Source: Solimicrobium sp040544425 (GTDB lineage: Bacteria; Pseudomonadota; Gammaproteobacteria; Burkholderiales; Burkholderiaceae_D). From it: a DNA stretch of 64,000 nt. Each line of letters begins with the position of its first letter. Position 1 is the stretch's first letter. The notes beneath the pieces are model-generated. The model did no database searches. It saw only the letters and a program-made list of their open reading frames with translations, and had not been told where the DNA came from. The stretch covers positions 133,094-197,093 of the forward strand of contig JBEONO010000009.1 in the NCBI GenBank assembly GCA_040544425.1, given 5' to 3'. The position numbers and the translations under genes are program-made. This document shows, piece by piece, positions 29,819-39,042 of this stretch.

Positions 29819-31894
29819 ATGACAGCGCAATATCAGGTGCACGGTACGGTTGCCCTAATTACTTTAAACAATCCACCCGTCAACGGCATGAATTTTGAAA
29901 CGCGCAAAGCTGCAGTAGAAGGCATTAACCGCGCGTTGGACGACGACGCTGTCAAAGCCATCGTCATTACCGGAGCCGGAAATGCGTTTTCTGGCGGAGC
30001 CGATATCAAGGAATTTAATACTCCCATGGGGATGAAAGAGCCAACGCTGCATACCTTGATCGATGAGGTGGAAGCGTCACACAAACCCGTGGTCGCGGCG
30101 ATTCATCATGTTTGCATGGGTGGTGGGTTGGAGCTGTCATTGGGCTGTCATTACCGGGTTGCCAGCAAAGGAACGCAGGTTGCCCTGCCTGAAGTGAAAC
30201 TTGGATTGTTGCCGGGTGCGGGCGGTACGCAACGATTGCCTCGTGCAGTCGGATTGGAAATTGCGCTCAAGATGATCACCACCGGTGCGCCGGAACTGGT
30301 TGAGAATCTGGCACAGACAGCACTGTTCGATCAAATCGTTGAGGATGATGCAGTGGCGGGTGCGATTGCTTTCGCTGAAAAAATTGCCGACTTGCGACCG
30401 TTGCCCAAGGTAAGAAATCAAACGGTAACCCATCCCAATCTTGAAGCAGTGCTGGATGCGGCAAGAGCGCAGGCCAAACGCGGTTTTCTGATTGCGCCGC
30501 TACAATGCGTCGAAGCGATTGCAGCAGCAGCCTATATGTCATTTGATGATGGCATTCAGTTTGAACGTCAGAGTTTTTACAAGTTATTACTGGGGAATGA
30601 ATCCAAAGCACTGCGCCACGCGTTTTTCGCTGAACGGGCCGCCAGTAAAATTCCCGATGTACCAGCTGACACGCCAACCAGACCAATCAAGTCGGCAGCG
30701 GTGATTGGTGCCGGTACGATGGGGGCAGGGATTGCAATGAATTTTGCGAATGCCAAGATCCCCGTGGTAATTTTGGAGATGAAGGCCGCGGCACTGGAAA
30801 AAGGCCTGGCAACGATCAGGAAAAATTATCAGAACACGCGCGACAAGGGGAAGTTGACAGCGCAAGAGTGTGAAGAACGTATTGGCCTGATCTCGGGTAC
30901 CCTGGACTACTCCGCCATCGCACAGGCAGACATTGTTGTAGAAGCCGTGTTTGAAGACTTATCGGTCAAAGAAATTGTGTTCAAAGAGCTGGATCGGGTC
31001 ATGAAGCCGGGTGCGATTCTGGCCTCGAATACCTCGACCCTGGATCTCAATAAAATTGCCGGCTATACCCAGCGTCCGCAAGATGTCGTTGGCACCCATT
31101 TTTTCAGTCCTGCCAATGTCATGAAATTATTGGAAATCGTACGCGGCAAGGAGACGTCCAAAGAAGTGCTGGCCACAGTCATGGCGCTATCGAAAAAAAT
31201 GAAAAAGATCGCGGTGGTGTCTGGTGTCTGTCACGGTTTTATCGGTAACCGTATGCTGGAACAGTATCTGCAGCAGGCAGGATTTTTATTGGAAGAAGGT
31301 TGTCTGCCAGCGCAAGTCGATGGCGCGATGGAAAAAATGGGATTTGCGATGGGACCATTCCGCATGGGCGATCTGGCGGGTAATGATATCAGCTACGCGA
31401 TACGCAAACGTCTGGCCATGGAACATCCGGACCTGATTTACTCCAAGGTCGCCGACAGGTTATGTGAACTGGGCCGCAACGGTCAAAAGACCTCTTCGGG
31501 TTGGTACGATTACCAGGCTGGCGACCGGACAGCACATCCTTCTGAGTTGGTGAATCAGATGATTCTGGATTATTCAAAAGAGATTGGTATTGAACGGCGC
31601 GCAATCACCGATAAGGAAATCACCGAGCGTCTGATTTTTGCATTGGTCAACGAAGGTGCAGATATTTTGGCCGAAGGCATTGCGCAACGTGCCTCTGATA
31701 TTGATATGGTTTATTTGAGCGGCTACGGCTTCCCACTGCATCTGGGTGGTCCGATGTTTTATGCCGACACGACAGGATTGAATAAAGTCGTCGATGCAAT
31801 TGCGCATTTCAAAACCGGCCATTATGGCAGTGTCTGGAATGTATCGGCTTTATTGCAAGACTTAAGTGCAAAAGGACTAAGATTTAATGCTTGA
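29819..31894 (+). CDS. Bifunctional enoyl-CoA hydratase / 3-hydroxyacyl-CoA dehydrogenase
   Basis: Fused beta-oxidation enzyme of 691 residues (FadB/FadJ-like, as in Burkholderiales). Residues 1-190 are a crotonase domain: oxyanion-hole segments GAGNAFSGGADIKEF and CMGGGLELSLG, catalytic Glu in ALPEVKLGLLPGAGG. From about residue 295 comes an NAD-binding Rossmann domain (AAVIGAGTMGAGIAMNFA), the catalytic HFFSPANVMKLLEIV, and two C-terminal helical domains with GFIGNRML and GYGFPLHLGGPMFYAD. It hydrates enoyl-CoA and oxidises the product to 3-ketoacyl-CoA. The ATG follows GAGGAG. It begins 19 bases after the helicase stop. No thiolase is adjacent. Confidence 0.94.
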   Translation: MTAQYQVHGTVALITLNNPPVNGMNFETRKAAVEGINRALDDDAVKAIVITGAGNAFSGGADIKEFNTPMGMKEPTLHTLIDEVEASHKPVVAAIHHVCMGGGLELSLGCHYRVASKGTQVALPEVKLGLLPGAGGTQRLPRAVGLEIALKMITTGAPELVENLAQTALFDQIVEDDAVAGAIAFAEKIADLRPLPKVRNQTVTHPNLEAVLDAARAQAKRGFLIAPLQCVEAIAAAAYMSFDDGIQFERQSFYKLLLGNESKALRHAFFAERAASKIPDVPADTPTRPIKSAAVIGAGTMGAGIAMNFANAKIPVVILEMKAAALEKGLATIRKNYQNTRDKGKLTAQECEERIGLISGTLDYSAIAQADIVVEAVFEDLSVKEIVFKELDRVMKPGAILASNTSTLDLNKIAGYTQRPQDVVGTHFFSPANVMKLLEIVRGKETSKEVLATVMALSKKMKKIAVVSGVCHGFIGNRMLEQYLQQAGFLLEEGCLPAQVDGAMEKMGFAMGPFRMGDLAGNDISYAIRKRLAMEHPDLIYSKVADRLCELGRNGQKTSSGWYDYQAGDRTAHPSELVNQMILDYSKEIGIERRAITDKEITERLIFALVNEGADILAEGIAQRASDIDMVYLSGYGFPLHLGGPMFYADTTGLNKVVDAIAHFKTGHYGSVWNVSALLQDLSAKGLRFNA

Positions 31895-31940
31895 TTGCTG
31901 AAATTATTCCGGGATTCGAGCAAAATATGCCGCAAAACAC

Positions 31941-31969
31941 TGGCGACGGAAATAATATCTAGTTATAAT
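31941..31969 (+). promoter_or_regulatory. Candidate sigma-70 promoter for tRNA-Ser
   Basis: A perfect -10 box TATAAT at 31964-31969 has TGGCGA 17 bases upstream as a weak -35. It is the best promoter in the 206-base gap before the tRNA, and implies a leader of about 125 bases. Confidence 0.5.
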
Positions 31970-32100
31970 GGCGGGCTTGGAAGGGTCTCAGGCCTTGCTG
32001 TTCTTGAGAAGCGTTGGTGGGTATCAGGCAGTTGGCGATATCCGGTATCCTCAAAAGTTGCCCAATGGGCGGCGATTCCGGTTACGAAGTTGGACCAAAT

Positions 32101-32190
32101 GGAGGTGTGGCCGAGCGGTTGAAGGCACCAGTCTTGAAAACTGGCGAAGGTTTATCCCTTTCGTGAGTTCGAATCTCACCGCCTCCGCCA
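32101..32190 (+). tRNA. tRNA-Ser(TGA)
   Basis: A 90-base class II tRNA with a long variable arm. The acceptor stem GGAGGTG pairs with CGCCTCC (one G-U), discriminator G, and CCA is encoded. The anticodon loop CTTGAAA gives TGA, reading UCA and related Ser codons. The T arm has GTTCGAATC. A strong terminator follows nine bases later. Confidence 0.96.
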
Positions 32191-32199
32191 GGATTAAAA

Positions 32200-32225
32200 A
32201 AAATGCCCGCTTATGCGGGCATTTT
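32200..32225 (+). terminator. Rho-independent terminator of tRNA-Ser
   Basis: An 11-bp stem, AAAATGCCCGC with GCGGGCATTTT, around TTAT, followed by more T-rich sequence. Confidence 0.9.
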
Positions 32226-32273
32226 GCTTTTGTGCGACTACGACATTATTGGTGTCGAGTGCCAATCCTCGGC

Positions 32274-32597
32274 TTAGTGCCATGCTTTAAAGATTGAATT
32301 CCAATATCCAGTGATCGATGAAAATATGCCTGGTCTCAGGTTATTTCCAATCTGCGCAAATAATTTACCAAACCATGAGGTTTTGGCTCCTGTGTCCTGC
32401 GCCTGCTTGTTGTTGATAGACCCAGTCAATTGAACGGTTTTGGTGTGAGCAGCTATATTCAGATTGTTGCTCATTGATTGGCTAGGCAGGTTAGCTGCGA
32501 TTTCCTCAATAGATTTGTAAGTGATGCGATGTGTCGGGGCCTTTGCATTTGCCAGGCATGCTGGGGCCAAATAATGTCGACTGAAAGCGAAACTCAT
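32274..32597 (-). CDS. Hypothetical protein (107 aa)
   Basis: Starts MSFAFSRHYLAPACLANAKA after GGAATTTC-type sequence; five upstream in-frame residues are possible. It contains a Ser/Asn/Gln-rich middle and a C-terminal WFGKLFAQIGNNLRP...SITGYWNSIFKAWH-like amphipathic aromatic end. No signal peptide or recognised family. The tail could associate with a membrane surface. Moderate confidence that it is expressed, because no other gene explains this stretch. Confidence 0.45.
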   Translation of the reverse strand: MSFAFSRHYLAPACLANAKAPTHRITYKSIEEIAANLPSQSMSNNLNIAAHTKTVQLTGSINNKQAQDTGAKTSWFGKLFAQIGNNLRPGIFSSITGYWNSIFKAWH

Positions 32598-32749
32598 AGA
32601 AATTCCTTTCAATATTTAGGTAAAAAAACGCTGAAAAAATTCGAGGTCAGCAAAATTTATTCATCGACAAATTATTTCAATAACCACAATATTGTCCGAA
32701 TGAATTGCCTAAATATACACTTCACGCAAATCTATGTCTACCATTTTTC

Positions 32750-35242
32750 CTAGTTGATGATATAGGCGCGATTCTTCCAATAGTCGTGCGGTGCCCAGCT
32801 CGCTACCCAGGCAGGAAATTCGTCCCCCGGCATGGGTCGATCGATACCAAAACCTTGCGCAAAATCACAGCCCAGATCGAGTAATTTCTCGCCAATTTCG
32901 ATATTTTCCACACCCTCGGCAATGACCATGCGTTTAAACGCATGTCCCAATGCAATCACGCCTTTCACAATCGCCAGATCTTCCCGGTCGATCAAAATAT
33001 CACGGACAAAACTTTGGTCAATTTTTAAGGTCTCGGCAGGCAGGCGTTTCAGGTAAGTCAACGAAGAATACCCAGTACCAAAATCATCCAGAGAAAATGA
33101 CACACCGAAATGCTGGCAGCGCTGGATAACCGATAAAATTTTGGCGATGTCGTGAATATCGCTGGTTTCGACGATCTCCAACCCAAGCGAACTTGGATTG
33201 ATATTCGCAAATTTGGCCAGCAGGGCACTTAAGGTTTCTACGAAATCCGATTTCAACAGCAAGTTGGGACTGATATTGACGCTCACTGCCATCTTCAAAC
33301 CAAGTTCAGCCCAGGCACTGATCTGCGCAAGTGCAGTTTCGATCACCCAGTAACCCAAGCTTAATTCCAGACAATGATTTTCAATCAAGGGTAAAAATTC
33401 CGATGGCGGCAAAATGCCGCGCTGTGGATGCCGCCACCGGATCAGTGCTTCTGCACCCAAAACGGTACCCAGACGCATGTTGACCTTGGGTTGGTAATAC
33501 AAAACGAATTCATGGGTATCAAAGGCTTGCGTAATACGGGACAGCTGCAAAGATCGGTTCTTGATTTGGATATCCAAAGCCGCATCAAAAATATGCACCC
33601 GGTTTCTGCCGGCCTGCTTGGCTTCATACATCGCCATATCGGCGTGACGCAACAGTTGTTCGACATCGGTATTGTCTTGCGGATAAATGGTCATCCCAAT
33701 GCTTGCCGAGACTTGCAGTAAATGTCCGTCGACCAGCACCGGTTCCGCGCAGGCCAGCAGGATCCGCTCTGCCAGATGGTTGCATTCCATGGCCGTGCCG
33801 ACATCGACCAGCACCGCGACAAATTCATCGCCGCCGATGCGCGCCAGCGTGTCCACAGTACGCAACGCTTCTTTCATGCGCTGCGAGACAGTGATTAACA
33901 GCTGATCGCCGACGTTGTGTCCGTGCCTGTCGTTGACCTCTTTGAAATAATCCAGGTCGAGATACAGGACCGCCAGGGATTGTTTGTGACGAGACACCTG
34001 TGCCACGGCCTGGTGTAATCGATCTGCGAGCAGGATACGATTGGGCAGATCAGTGAGCGCGTCAAAATGCGCCAGATGTTCCATCTGCTCCTGCTTTTTT
34101 CTCAGAGGTGTTATATCCGAAATCAACGAAACGTAATGTTTGATTTCACCGGCATCATCTTTGACCAGATTGATCGTCAATAAACTGGCATAAGCCGTGC
34201 CATCTTTTCTGCGGCTCCAGGCTTCGCCCTGATAAGTGCCGGTCTTCATCAGCAATTCGCGTACCGCATTAAAAAATTTTGGATCGTGGCGACTGGACCT
34301 GAACATCTCAGGCGTTTGACCCAGCACCTCGTCACGAGTGTATCCGGAAATTCTCAGAAACGAGTCATTCACTTCAAGAATCGTGCCTTTGCTGTCAGTG
34401 ATCAGAATACCTTCGTTGGTGTTGGTGAAGACACTTGAGGTCAGCTGCAGATGAGTCTCATGATGTTTTTTGTCGGTGATATCGCGCGCAATTTTGGACA
34501 GGCCGACGATTCTGTTGTTGATATCTCTGATCGCCGAAGTCGTGATGGAGACTGCAATGGGGCGGCCGTCTTTGCAGATTCTGATCAGGTCAAGATGATC
34601 AAGCTTTTCACCTTTTTTTAATTGCTCGATATTGTAGACATCTTCATCCTGTTTGCCCGACGGCAGCAGGCGTTCGAATGATTGTCCCAGCATTTCAGAG
34701 GCCGAGTAACCGAACACTGTTTCTGCACCCTTGTTCCAGCTGTGTACTTTGCCTTCCAGGGTGAGACCGATAATCGCGTCTCCCGAATGTTCGACGATGG
34801 CTTTGAAATAAGTCTGGGCGGATTCCAATTGTTTTCGTTTGCTCACGTCGCGGGCAATCATTGATGAGCCGATGATCATGCCGAACGAATCGCGTATGGG
34901 TGAAATCGCGATTGACGTGTCAACCAGTTTGCCGTTTTTGTGAATACGCACGGTATCGAAGTGTTCGATTTTTTCACCGGCGATGATGAGATCAAGAATA
35001 AACGATTCCTCATTTAACCGATCATTCGGATACAGCGCGACAGTGCTGTTGCCGACCATCTCGTCGGCGCTGTAACCAAACAATTTTTCAGCGCCTTTAT
35101 TCCAGCTGGTCACGATCCCTGAAATCGTTTTGCTGATGATGGCATCGTCAGAGCTTCGAACCAAGGCCTTAAAATGCTCTTTGATTTCGTCAGCCGACAG
35201 ATACGGATAACTGAAATTTTTTATATCGCCTGCCGTGACCAC
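32750..35242 (-). CDS. PAS-PAS-PAS-GGDEF-EAL cyclic-di-GMP signalling protein
   Basis: 830 residues with no membrane helix, so a cytoplasmic sensor. Three PAS domains with PAC ends occupy about residues 20-395 (FGYSADEMVGNS, FGYSASEMLGQSF, SGYTRDEVLGQTPEMF). Next is a GGDEF domain with DALTDLPNR and an intact RIGGDEFVAVL active site, expected to make c-di-GMP, then an EAL domain with EALIRWRHP, SLDDFGTGYSSL and IAEGVEN, expected to degrade it. Both halves retain key motifs, so the net direction cannot be read. The first two PAS domains resemble each other, suggesting internal duplication. It is monocistronic. Confidence 0.93.
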   Translation of the reverse strand: MVTAGDIKNFSYPYLSADEIKEHFKALVRSSDDAIISKTISGIVTSWNKGAEKLFGYSADEMVGNSTVALYPNDRLNEESFILDLIIAGEKIEHFDTVRIHKNGKLVDTSIAISPIRDSFGMIIGSSMIARDVSKRKQLESAQTYFKAIVEHSGDAIIGLTLEGKVHSWNKGAETVFGYSASEMLGQSFERLLPSGKQDEDVYNIEQLKKGEKLDHLDLIRICKDGRPIAVSITTSAIRDINNRIVGLSKIARDITDKKHHETHLQLTSSVFTNTNEGILITDSKGTILEVNDSFLRISGYTRDEVLGQTPEMFRSSRHDPKFFNAVRELLMKTGTYQGEAWSRRKDGTAYASLLTINLVKDDAGEIKHYVSLISDITPLRKKQEQMEHLAHFDALTDLPNRILLADRLHQAVAQVSRHKQSLAVLYLDLDYFKEVNDRHGHNVGDQLLITVSQRMKEALRTVDTLARIGGDEFVAVLVDVGTAMECNHLAERILLACAEPVLVDGHLLQVSASIGMTIYPQDNTDVEQLLRHADMAMYEAKQAGRNRVHIFDAALDIQIKNRSLQLSRITQAFDTHEFVLYYQPKVNMRLGTVLGAEALIRWRHPQRGILPPSEFLPLIENHCLELSLGYWVIETALAQISAWAELGLKMAVSVNISPNLLLKSDFVETLSALLAKFANINPSSLGLEIVETSDIHDIAKILSVIQRCQHFGVSFSLDDFGTGYSSLTYLKRLPAETLKIDQSFVRDILIDREDLAIVKGVIALGHAFKRMVIAEGVENIEIGEKLLDLGCDFAQGFGIDRPMPGDEFPAWVASWAPHDYWKNRAYIIN

Positions 35243-35886
35243 TTTGGCCTCCCATTTCGTCCATGTTTACAGTCAAAGCACAATTGAATTTTTCAGGTAA
35301 ATTATGCGGCAAGCCTCTCGCAATAATATCAATTGATCTTGAGATTAATGCACGAAGACTAACCTGTATTACCTGGGATGGCAATTCCCCGATTAGGTAT
35401 TTTTTTCTGGAGAAATCTTGACGATAGAGCGTGAGAAATGTTGTCAAACTGTGGTGCATACATGGCAAACTTGTGTGCTGTTCAGATTTAAATTGCGCAA
35501 TCATTCATTTGCTTAAAATAATCGAAACGAGTTGTGCCAATATTTTGAAATCCTGAACTCGTTCCGTGCCCGAAAATGGGTTCAAACCGGTTCGGTGATT
35601 GGTGCTGCTTCAAACCGATCTCGATCACATGGATTTTTTTATCATCAGCGCCGACCGTGAACTGAGATGCACTAAGCAGTTACCAGATCAACCAGGCAGA
35701 GAACTTAATCGGATATCTAGCTATATTCCCAACTTTCAGGAAATTCGAAGCCCCATCGTTGCAGAGCAACAACGAGGGCTTTGATAGATTTGTAACGAAG
35801 TCAGAATTGCTTTGCCCTTTACCGGGTTTTTTGATGTAATAGCGACAAGTATAAAAAGCCGTAATCTCATCTTTGGACATTCCGTT
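35243..35886. other. Long intergenic region upstream of the porin
   Basis: About 640 bases between two divergent genes. It must contain both promoters. I see a bulged hairpin (35749-35780) and a direct repeat TTCAAACCG (at 35581 and 35609), but no convincing gene; the short frames in both directions lack ribosome sites and family features. The AT-rich final 80 bases before the porin are the likely porin promoter and leader. A small regulatory RNA is possible but not supported. Confidence 0.4.
35749..35780. other. Bulged stem-loop upstream of porin gene
   Basis: AGCCC, a two-base bulge, then TCGTTG pairs with CAACGA and GGGCT around an 8-nt loop, followed by TTGAT. It could be a weak terminator or the end of a small transcript; there is no coding gene before it on the plus strand. 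Confidence 0.4.
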
Positions 35887-36981
35887 ATGAAAAAAACCTT
35901 ACTCGCCTTGTCGGTACTTGGCGCCTTCGCAGGCGCGGCATCGGCACAAACCTCAATTACAACCTATGGAGTTCTGGACGCCGGTATCAGCTACGAAAAA
36001 GCGCCAAGCTCCAACCCGAACGCAGGCGACAAAACCTCGCTGCAAAGCGGAATCGCCACGCCATCGCGCATTGGTTTCAAGGGCACTGAAGAAATCGGCC
36101 AAAGTCTGAAAGCGATTTTCGACATCGAGGCCGGCATTCAAATCAATAACGGTCAGAGTACTGATTCCGGCACCCTGTTCAATCGCCAGTCCTGGCTTGG
36201 CCTGTCGGGTGATTTTGGTACGGTGATGGTTGGACGTCAGTTCACCCCGATGTACGACGCTGTGTATGCGCTCGATCCGTTTGAGCTTGGTATGGCAGGG
36301 AACGCGGGCAACCTGATGCATTTGGGTGGCGCCAATCTGTTCGGTAAGAATCTGATCGGTGGAAATAATTTTGCGCTGATCAATGGCGGCGGCAGCCAGT
36401 CGCAAAACAACTCAATGCGTTACCTGTCGCACGACTGGAACGGTTTCTCGCTTGAAATCAATTACGGATTGGGTGGTCAGGCTGGCAGCACCAGCGATTT
36501 TGCTGAAACCGGCTATACCGTCAATTACGCAAATGGCCCGGTCATGTTGTTGACGTCCTACGATGAGATCAACAACGCCAATAACAGCAACCGTTTGAAA
36601 ACGGAACTGGTGGGCGGCAGCATCGATTGGACAGACATTGGTATGCCAATTAAAACCAATGTCGCGTATCAGATCAACAAGGGAACAGATCTGATCGGTG
36701 TCGGCCCGGTCGACTCAACCAATCTGTTAATCGGCCTGCGCGTTCCGATGGGTCCCCACGAAGTATTATTTTCGTACATCCACAACAGCAATAATAACAA
36801 CGGTGCCAAGGCTGACCAATATGCATTGGGTTATACCTATGCCTTATCAAAACGCACGACCTTCTATACTTCGATTGGCGACATCAGCAACAAGAATGGT
36901 GCGAATTTCACTTTAGGCAATGGTTCTAACGCTGGCTATGGTATTAAAGCTTTCGACCTGGGGCTGCGTCACTCATTCTAA
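35887..36981 (+). CDS. Gram-negative trimeric porin (Burkholderiales type)
   Basis: Outer-membrane general porin of 364 residues. The signal peptide MKKTLLALSVLGAFAGAASA is followed by QTSITTYGVLDAGI, the usual first strand. Strand and loop 3 features include GFKGTEEIGQSLKAIFDIE, LFNRQSWLGLSGDFGTVMVGRQFTP, and it ends LGLRHSF with the terminal Phe recognised by the BAM complex. Start chosen at 35887 because it leads directly into the signal peptide; the in-frame ORF begins earlier. It stands alone with a long leader region and its own terminator, consistent with individually regulated expression. Confidence 0.95.
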   Translation: MKKTLLALSVLGAFAGAASAQTSITTYGVLDAGISYEKAPSSNPNAGDKTSLQSGIATPSRIGFKGTEEIGQSLKAIFDIEAGIQINNGQSTDSGTLFNRQSWLGLSGDFGTVMVGRQFTPMYDAVYALDPFELGMAGNAGNLMHLGGANLFGKNLIGGNNFALINGGGSQSQNNSMRYLSHDWNGFSLEINYGLGGQAGSTSDFAETGYTVNYANGPVMLLTSYDEINNANNSNRLKTELVGGSIDWTDIGMPIKTNVAYQINKGTDLIGVGPVDSTNLLIGLRVPMGPHEVLFSYIHNSNNNNGAKADQYALGYTYALSKRTTFYTSIGDISNKNGANFTLGNGSNAGYGIKAFDLGLRHSF

Positions 36982-37006
36982 TAATAAAAAATAGATTGGT
37001 AGTCTT

Positions 37007-37032
37007 AAAACGGCAGCTTCGGTTGCCGTTTT
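37007..37032 (+). terminator. Rho-independent terminator of the porin gene
   Basis: A 9-bp stem, AAAACGGCA with TGCCGTTTT, around an 8-nt loop, followed by a run of T and A. It begins 26 bases after the porin stop. Confidence 0.9.
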
Positions 37033-37177
37033 TTATTTTTGTAGCCACGAATCTTTACTCTGATGCTGAAGGTCGGCCGCCCACTCCAAGTTCAGTTTCG
37101 AAGTACAATCACAGCCTCAAGCACAGCCCCAGGCACAGCGGGTCAGGCTCAGCAAAATTTTTATTGGAACCAATACC

Positions 37178-37897
37178 ATGTCAACCTACGAGATACACCG
37201 TGGCCCACCAGTAGCAGAAACCAAAGACACGTCTGTATCAGCCAAAATCCGCGCCCGCTTGCAGCTGGCAAAACAGCGTTTTCACGCCAATGACAATATT
37301 GCCGAATTCATTCATGACGGCGAACTGCAGCAGTTGCAGGACGAAGTGCAGTCGAAAGTCAGTGAGGTCCTGGCCAGTCTGGTGATCGATACCGACAACG
37401 ATCACAACACCAAAGAAACGGCGCGCCGTGTTGCCAAGATGTATATCAATGAAATTTTTCAGGGCCGTTATGTCAAACAGCCGACGATCACTGAATTTCC
37501 GAACGCATCGCGCTTGAACGAATTGATGATAGTCGGACCGATCACGGTACGCAGCGCATGCAGCCACCATCTGTGCCCGGTGATCGGTAAGGTCTGGATC
37601 GGCGTCTTGCCCGAGGAGCATGCCAATGTCATCGGCCTGTCCAAATATGCAAGGCTCACTGAATGGGTGATGGGACGTCCGCAAATTCAGGAAGAGGCAG
37701 TTGTCCAACTGGCCGATCTGATTGAACAAAAAACCAAACCGGACGGACTGGCAGTCGTGATGGAAGCGACCCATTTTTGCATGACCTGGCGCGGTGTCAA
37801 AGATATGGAAAACCGCATGGTCAATTCCGTGATGCGCGGCGAGTTTCTGAAAAATCCCAGCCTGCGTCAGGAATTTCTGGCCTTGATCCCCAAATAA
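37178..37897 (+). CDS. folE: GTP cyclohydrolase I FolE
   Basis: Converts GTP to dihydroneopterin triphosphate, the first step of folate synthesis. 239 residues, with an N-terminal extension of about 50 before the catalytic domain. Zinc ligands are in RSACSHHLCPV and THFCMTWRGV; other motifs are ARRVAKMYINEIF, VIGLSKYARLTEW and RPQIQEEAVVQLAD. The ATG at 37178 is preceded by a weak purine stretch. Only 17 bases separate it from the next gene, suggesting an operon. Confidence 0.95.
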   Translation: MSTYEIHRGPPVAETKDTSVSAKIRARLQLAKQRFHANDNIAEFIHDGELQQLQDEVQSKVSEVLASLVIDTDNDHNTKETARRVAKMYINEIFQGRYVKQPTITEFPNASRLNELMIVGPITVRSACSHHLCPVIGKVWIGVLPEEHANVIGLSKYARLTEWVMGRPQIQEEAVVQLADLIEQKTKPDGLAVVMEATHFCMTWRGVKDMENRMVNSVMRGEFLKNPSLRQEFLALIPK

Positions 37898-37914
37898 ATC
37901 CTTCAGGAGCAGTT

Positions 37915-38820
37915 GTGCAAATTCTCATTACCGGCGGCACTGGCCTGATTGGCCGCTCGCTATGCCAGGCTTTATTGAATGCCGGTCACGAGCTGACTGT
38001 ATTGAGCCGTCAGCCCGGCTCCGTTGCGAAAAAATGCGGCAATGCCGTCATTCCAATGGCCAGTCTGAATGAATGGACGGCGCAACGATCTTTTGACGCT
38101 GTGATCAACCTGGCTGGTGAGCCGATTGTCGACGCTGCCTGGACTGATGCCCGAAAAAAGGTTTTATGGGATAGCCGGGTCAGCTTGACCGAAGATCTGG
38201 TAAAACATATCGCCGCTGCGAAACACAAGCCATCAATATTGTTAAGCGGTTCGGCCATCGGCTATTACGGCGATTGCGGCGATCTGCCACTGACCGAAGC
38301 CGCGCCGCCCGGTGACGATTTTGCCGCCGCGTTGTGCAAGGCATGGGAACAGGCCGCCAGCGCCGCCAGCGAGCAGGGCGTGCGCGTGTGCCTGATGCGA
38401 ACTGGCCTGGTACTGGCATCCCAGGGTGGTCTGTTTAGCCGCATGATTCTGCCTTTCAAACTGGGCCTGGGCGCGCGACTCGGGAATGGCAGGCAGTGGA
38501 TGAGCTGGATACACATCGACGACTATGTCGCTGCCGTGATAGCGCTGCTGGATAATCCCGACGCAAACGGCGCATTCAACATGACCGCAGCACAACCGGT
38601 TACCAATCAGACCTTCACAAAAAAACTGGCTGCGGCTGTGCACCGGCCAGCATGGTTTGTCGCGCCAGCGGCATTGCTGAAAGTCGCGCTCGGAGCCAGG
38701 TCTATCCTGCTGATCGGCGGACAACAGGTACTGCCGGCCAGATTGCAGGCGCAAGGATTTCGTTTTAAATTTGATCAACTTGATGCAGCGCTGCAGGCAT
38801 TAATCAAAGTGAAATCTTAG
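37915..38820 (+). CDS. NAD(P)-binding epimerase family protein (TIGR01777/YfcH type)
   Basis: 301-residue extended short-chain dehydrogenase-like protein. It opens VQILITGGTGLIGRSLCQAL with the Rossmann GxxGxxG motif, then INLAGEPIVDAAW, LLSGSAIGYYGD, LMRTGLVLASQGG and WMSWIHIDDYVAAV. The C-terminal DUF1731-like part contains ALGARSILLIGGQQVLP. The start is GTG at 37915, chosen because AGGAG sits six bases before it and it begins the nucleotide-binding strand. In other bacteria this family is of uncertain function. Probably co-transcribed with folE. Confidence 0.88.
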   Translation: MQILITGGTGLIGRSLCQALLNAGHELTVLSRQPGSVAKKCGNAVIPMASLNEWTAQRSFDAVINLAGEPIVDAAWTDARKKVLWDSRVSLTEDLVKHIAAAKHKPSILLSGSAIGYYGDCGDLPLTEAAPPGDDFAAALCKAWEQAASAASEQGVRVCLMRTGLVLASQGGLFSRMILPFKLGLGARLGNGRQWMSWIHIDDYVAAVIALLDNPDANGAFNMTAAQPVTNQTFTKKLAAAVHRPAWFVAPAALLKVALGARSILLIGGQQVLPARLQAQGFRFKFDQLDAALQALIKVKS

Positions 38821-39042
38821 CCAATGCCAGACTCTGCTGCTGCGGTCACCGTGCATGCTGGGGAATGGGAATTCGATGTAAATTGTAACGGTATGTCAAA
38901 TCGGCCCGCGTTCCACAAAAACGGGCAGCGGATCTGGTAATCTCTTTCGCTGGTTGTTATGGCAGTCCTCGGTCGCACGAATCCTGCGGCTACAAAAAGC
39001 TGGCACCTTCATTTTTTTATTCAGTCGAATTTCGGAATCACC

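Noticed and set aside
35190..35504. Open frame of 104 codons on the minus strand upstream of the PAS-GGDEF-EAL gene
   Set aside because: It overlaps the start of that gene in another frame, has no ribosome site or family features, and lies mainly in promoter-like AT-rich sequence.
35581..35620. Direct repeat TTCAAACCG
   Set aside because: Only nine bases, two copies, no flanking element structure; recorded as a note but not as a regulatory site.
35599..35784. 61-codon plus-strand frame before the porin
   Set aside because: No ribosome site, and its end runs through the bulged hairpin; no family features.
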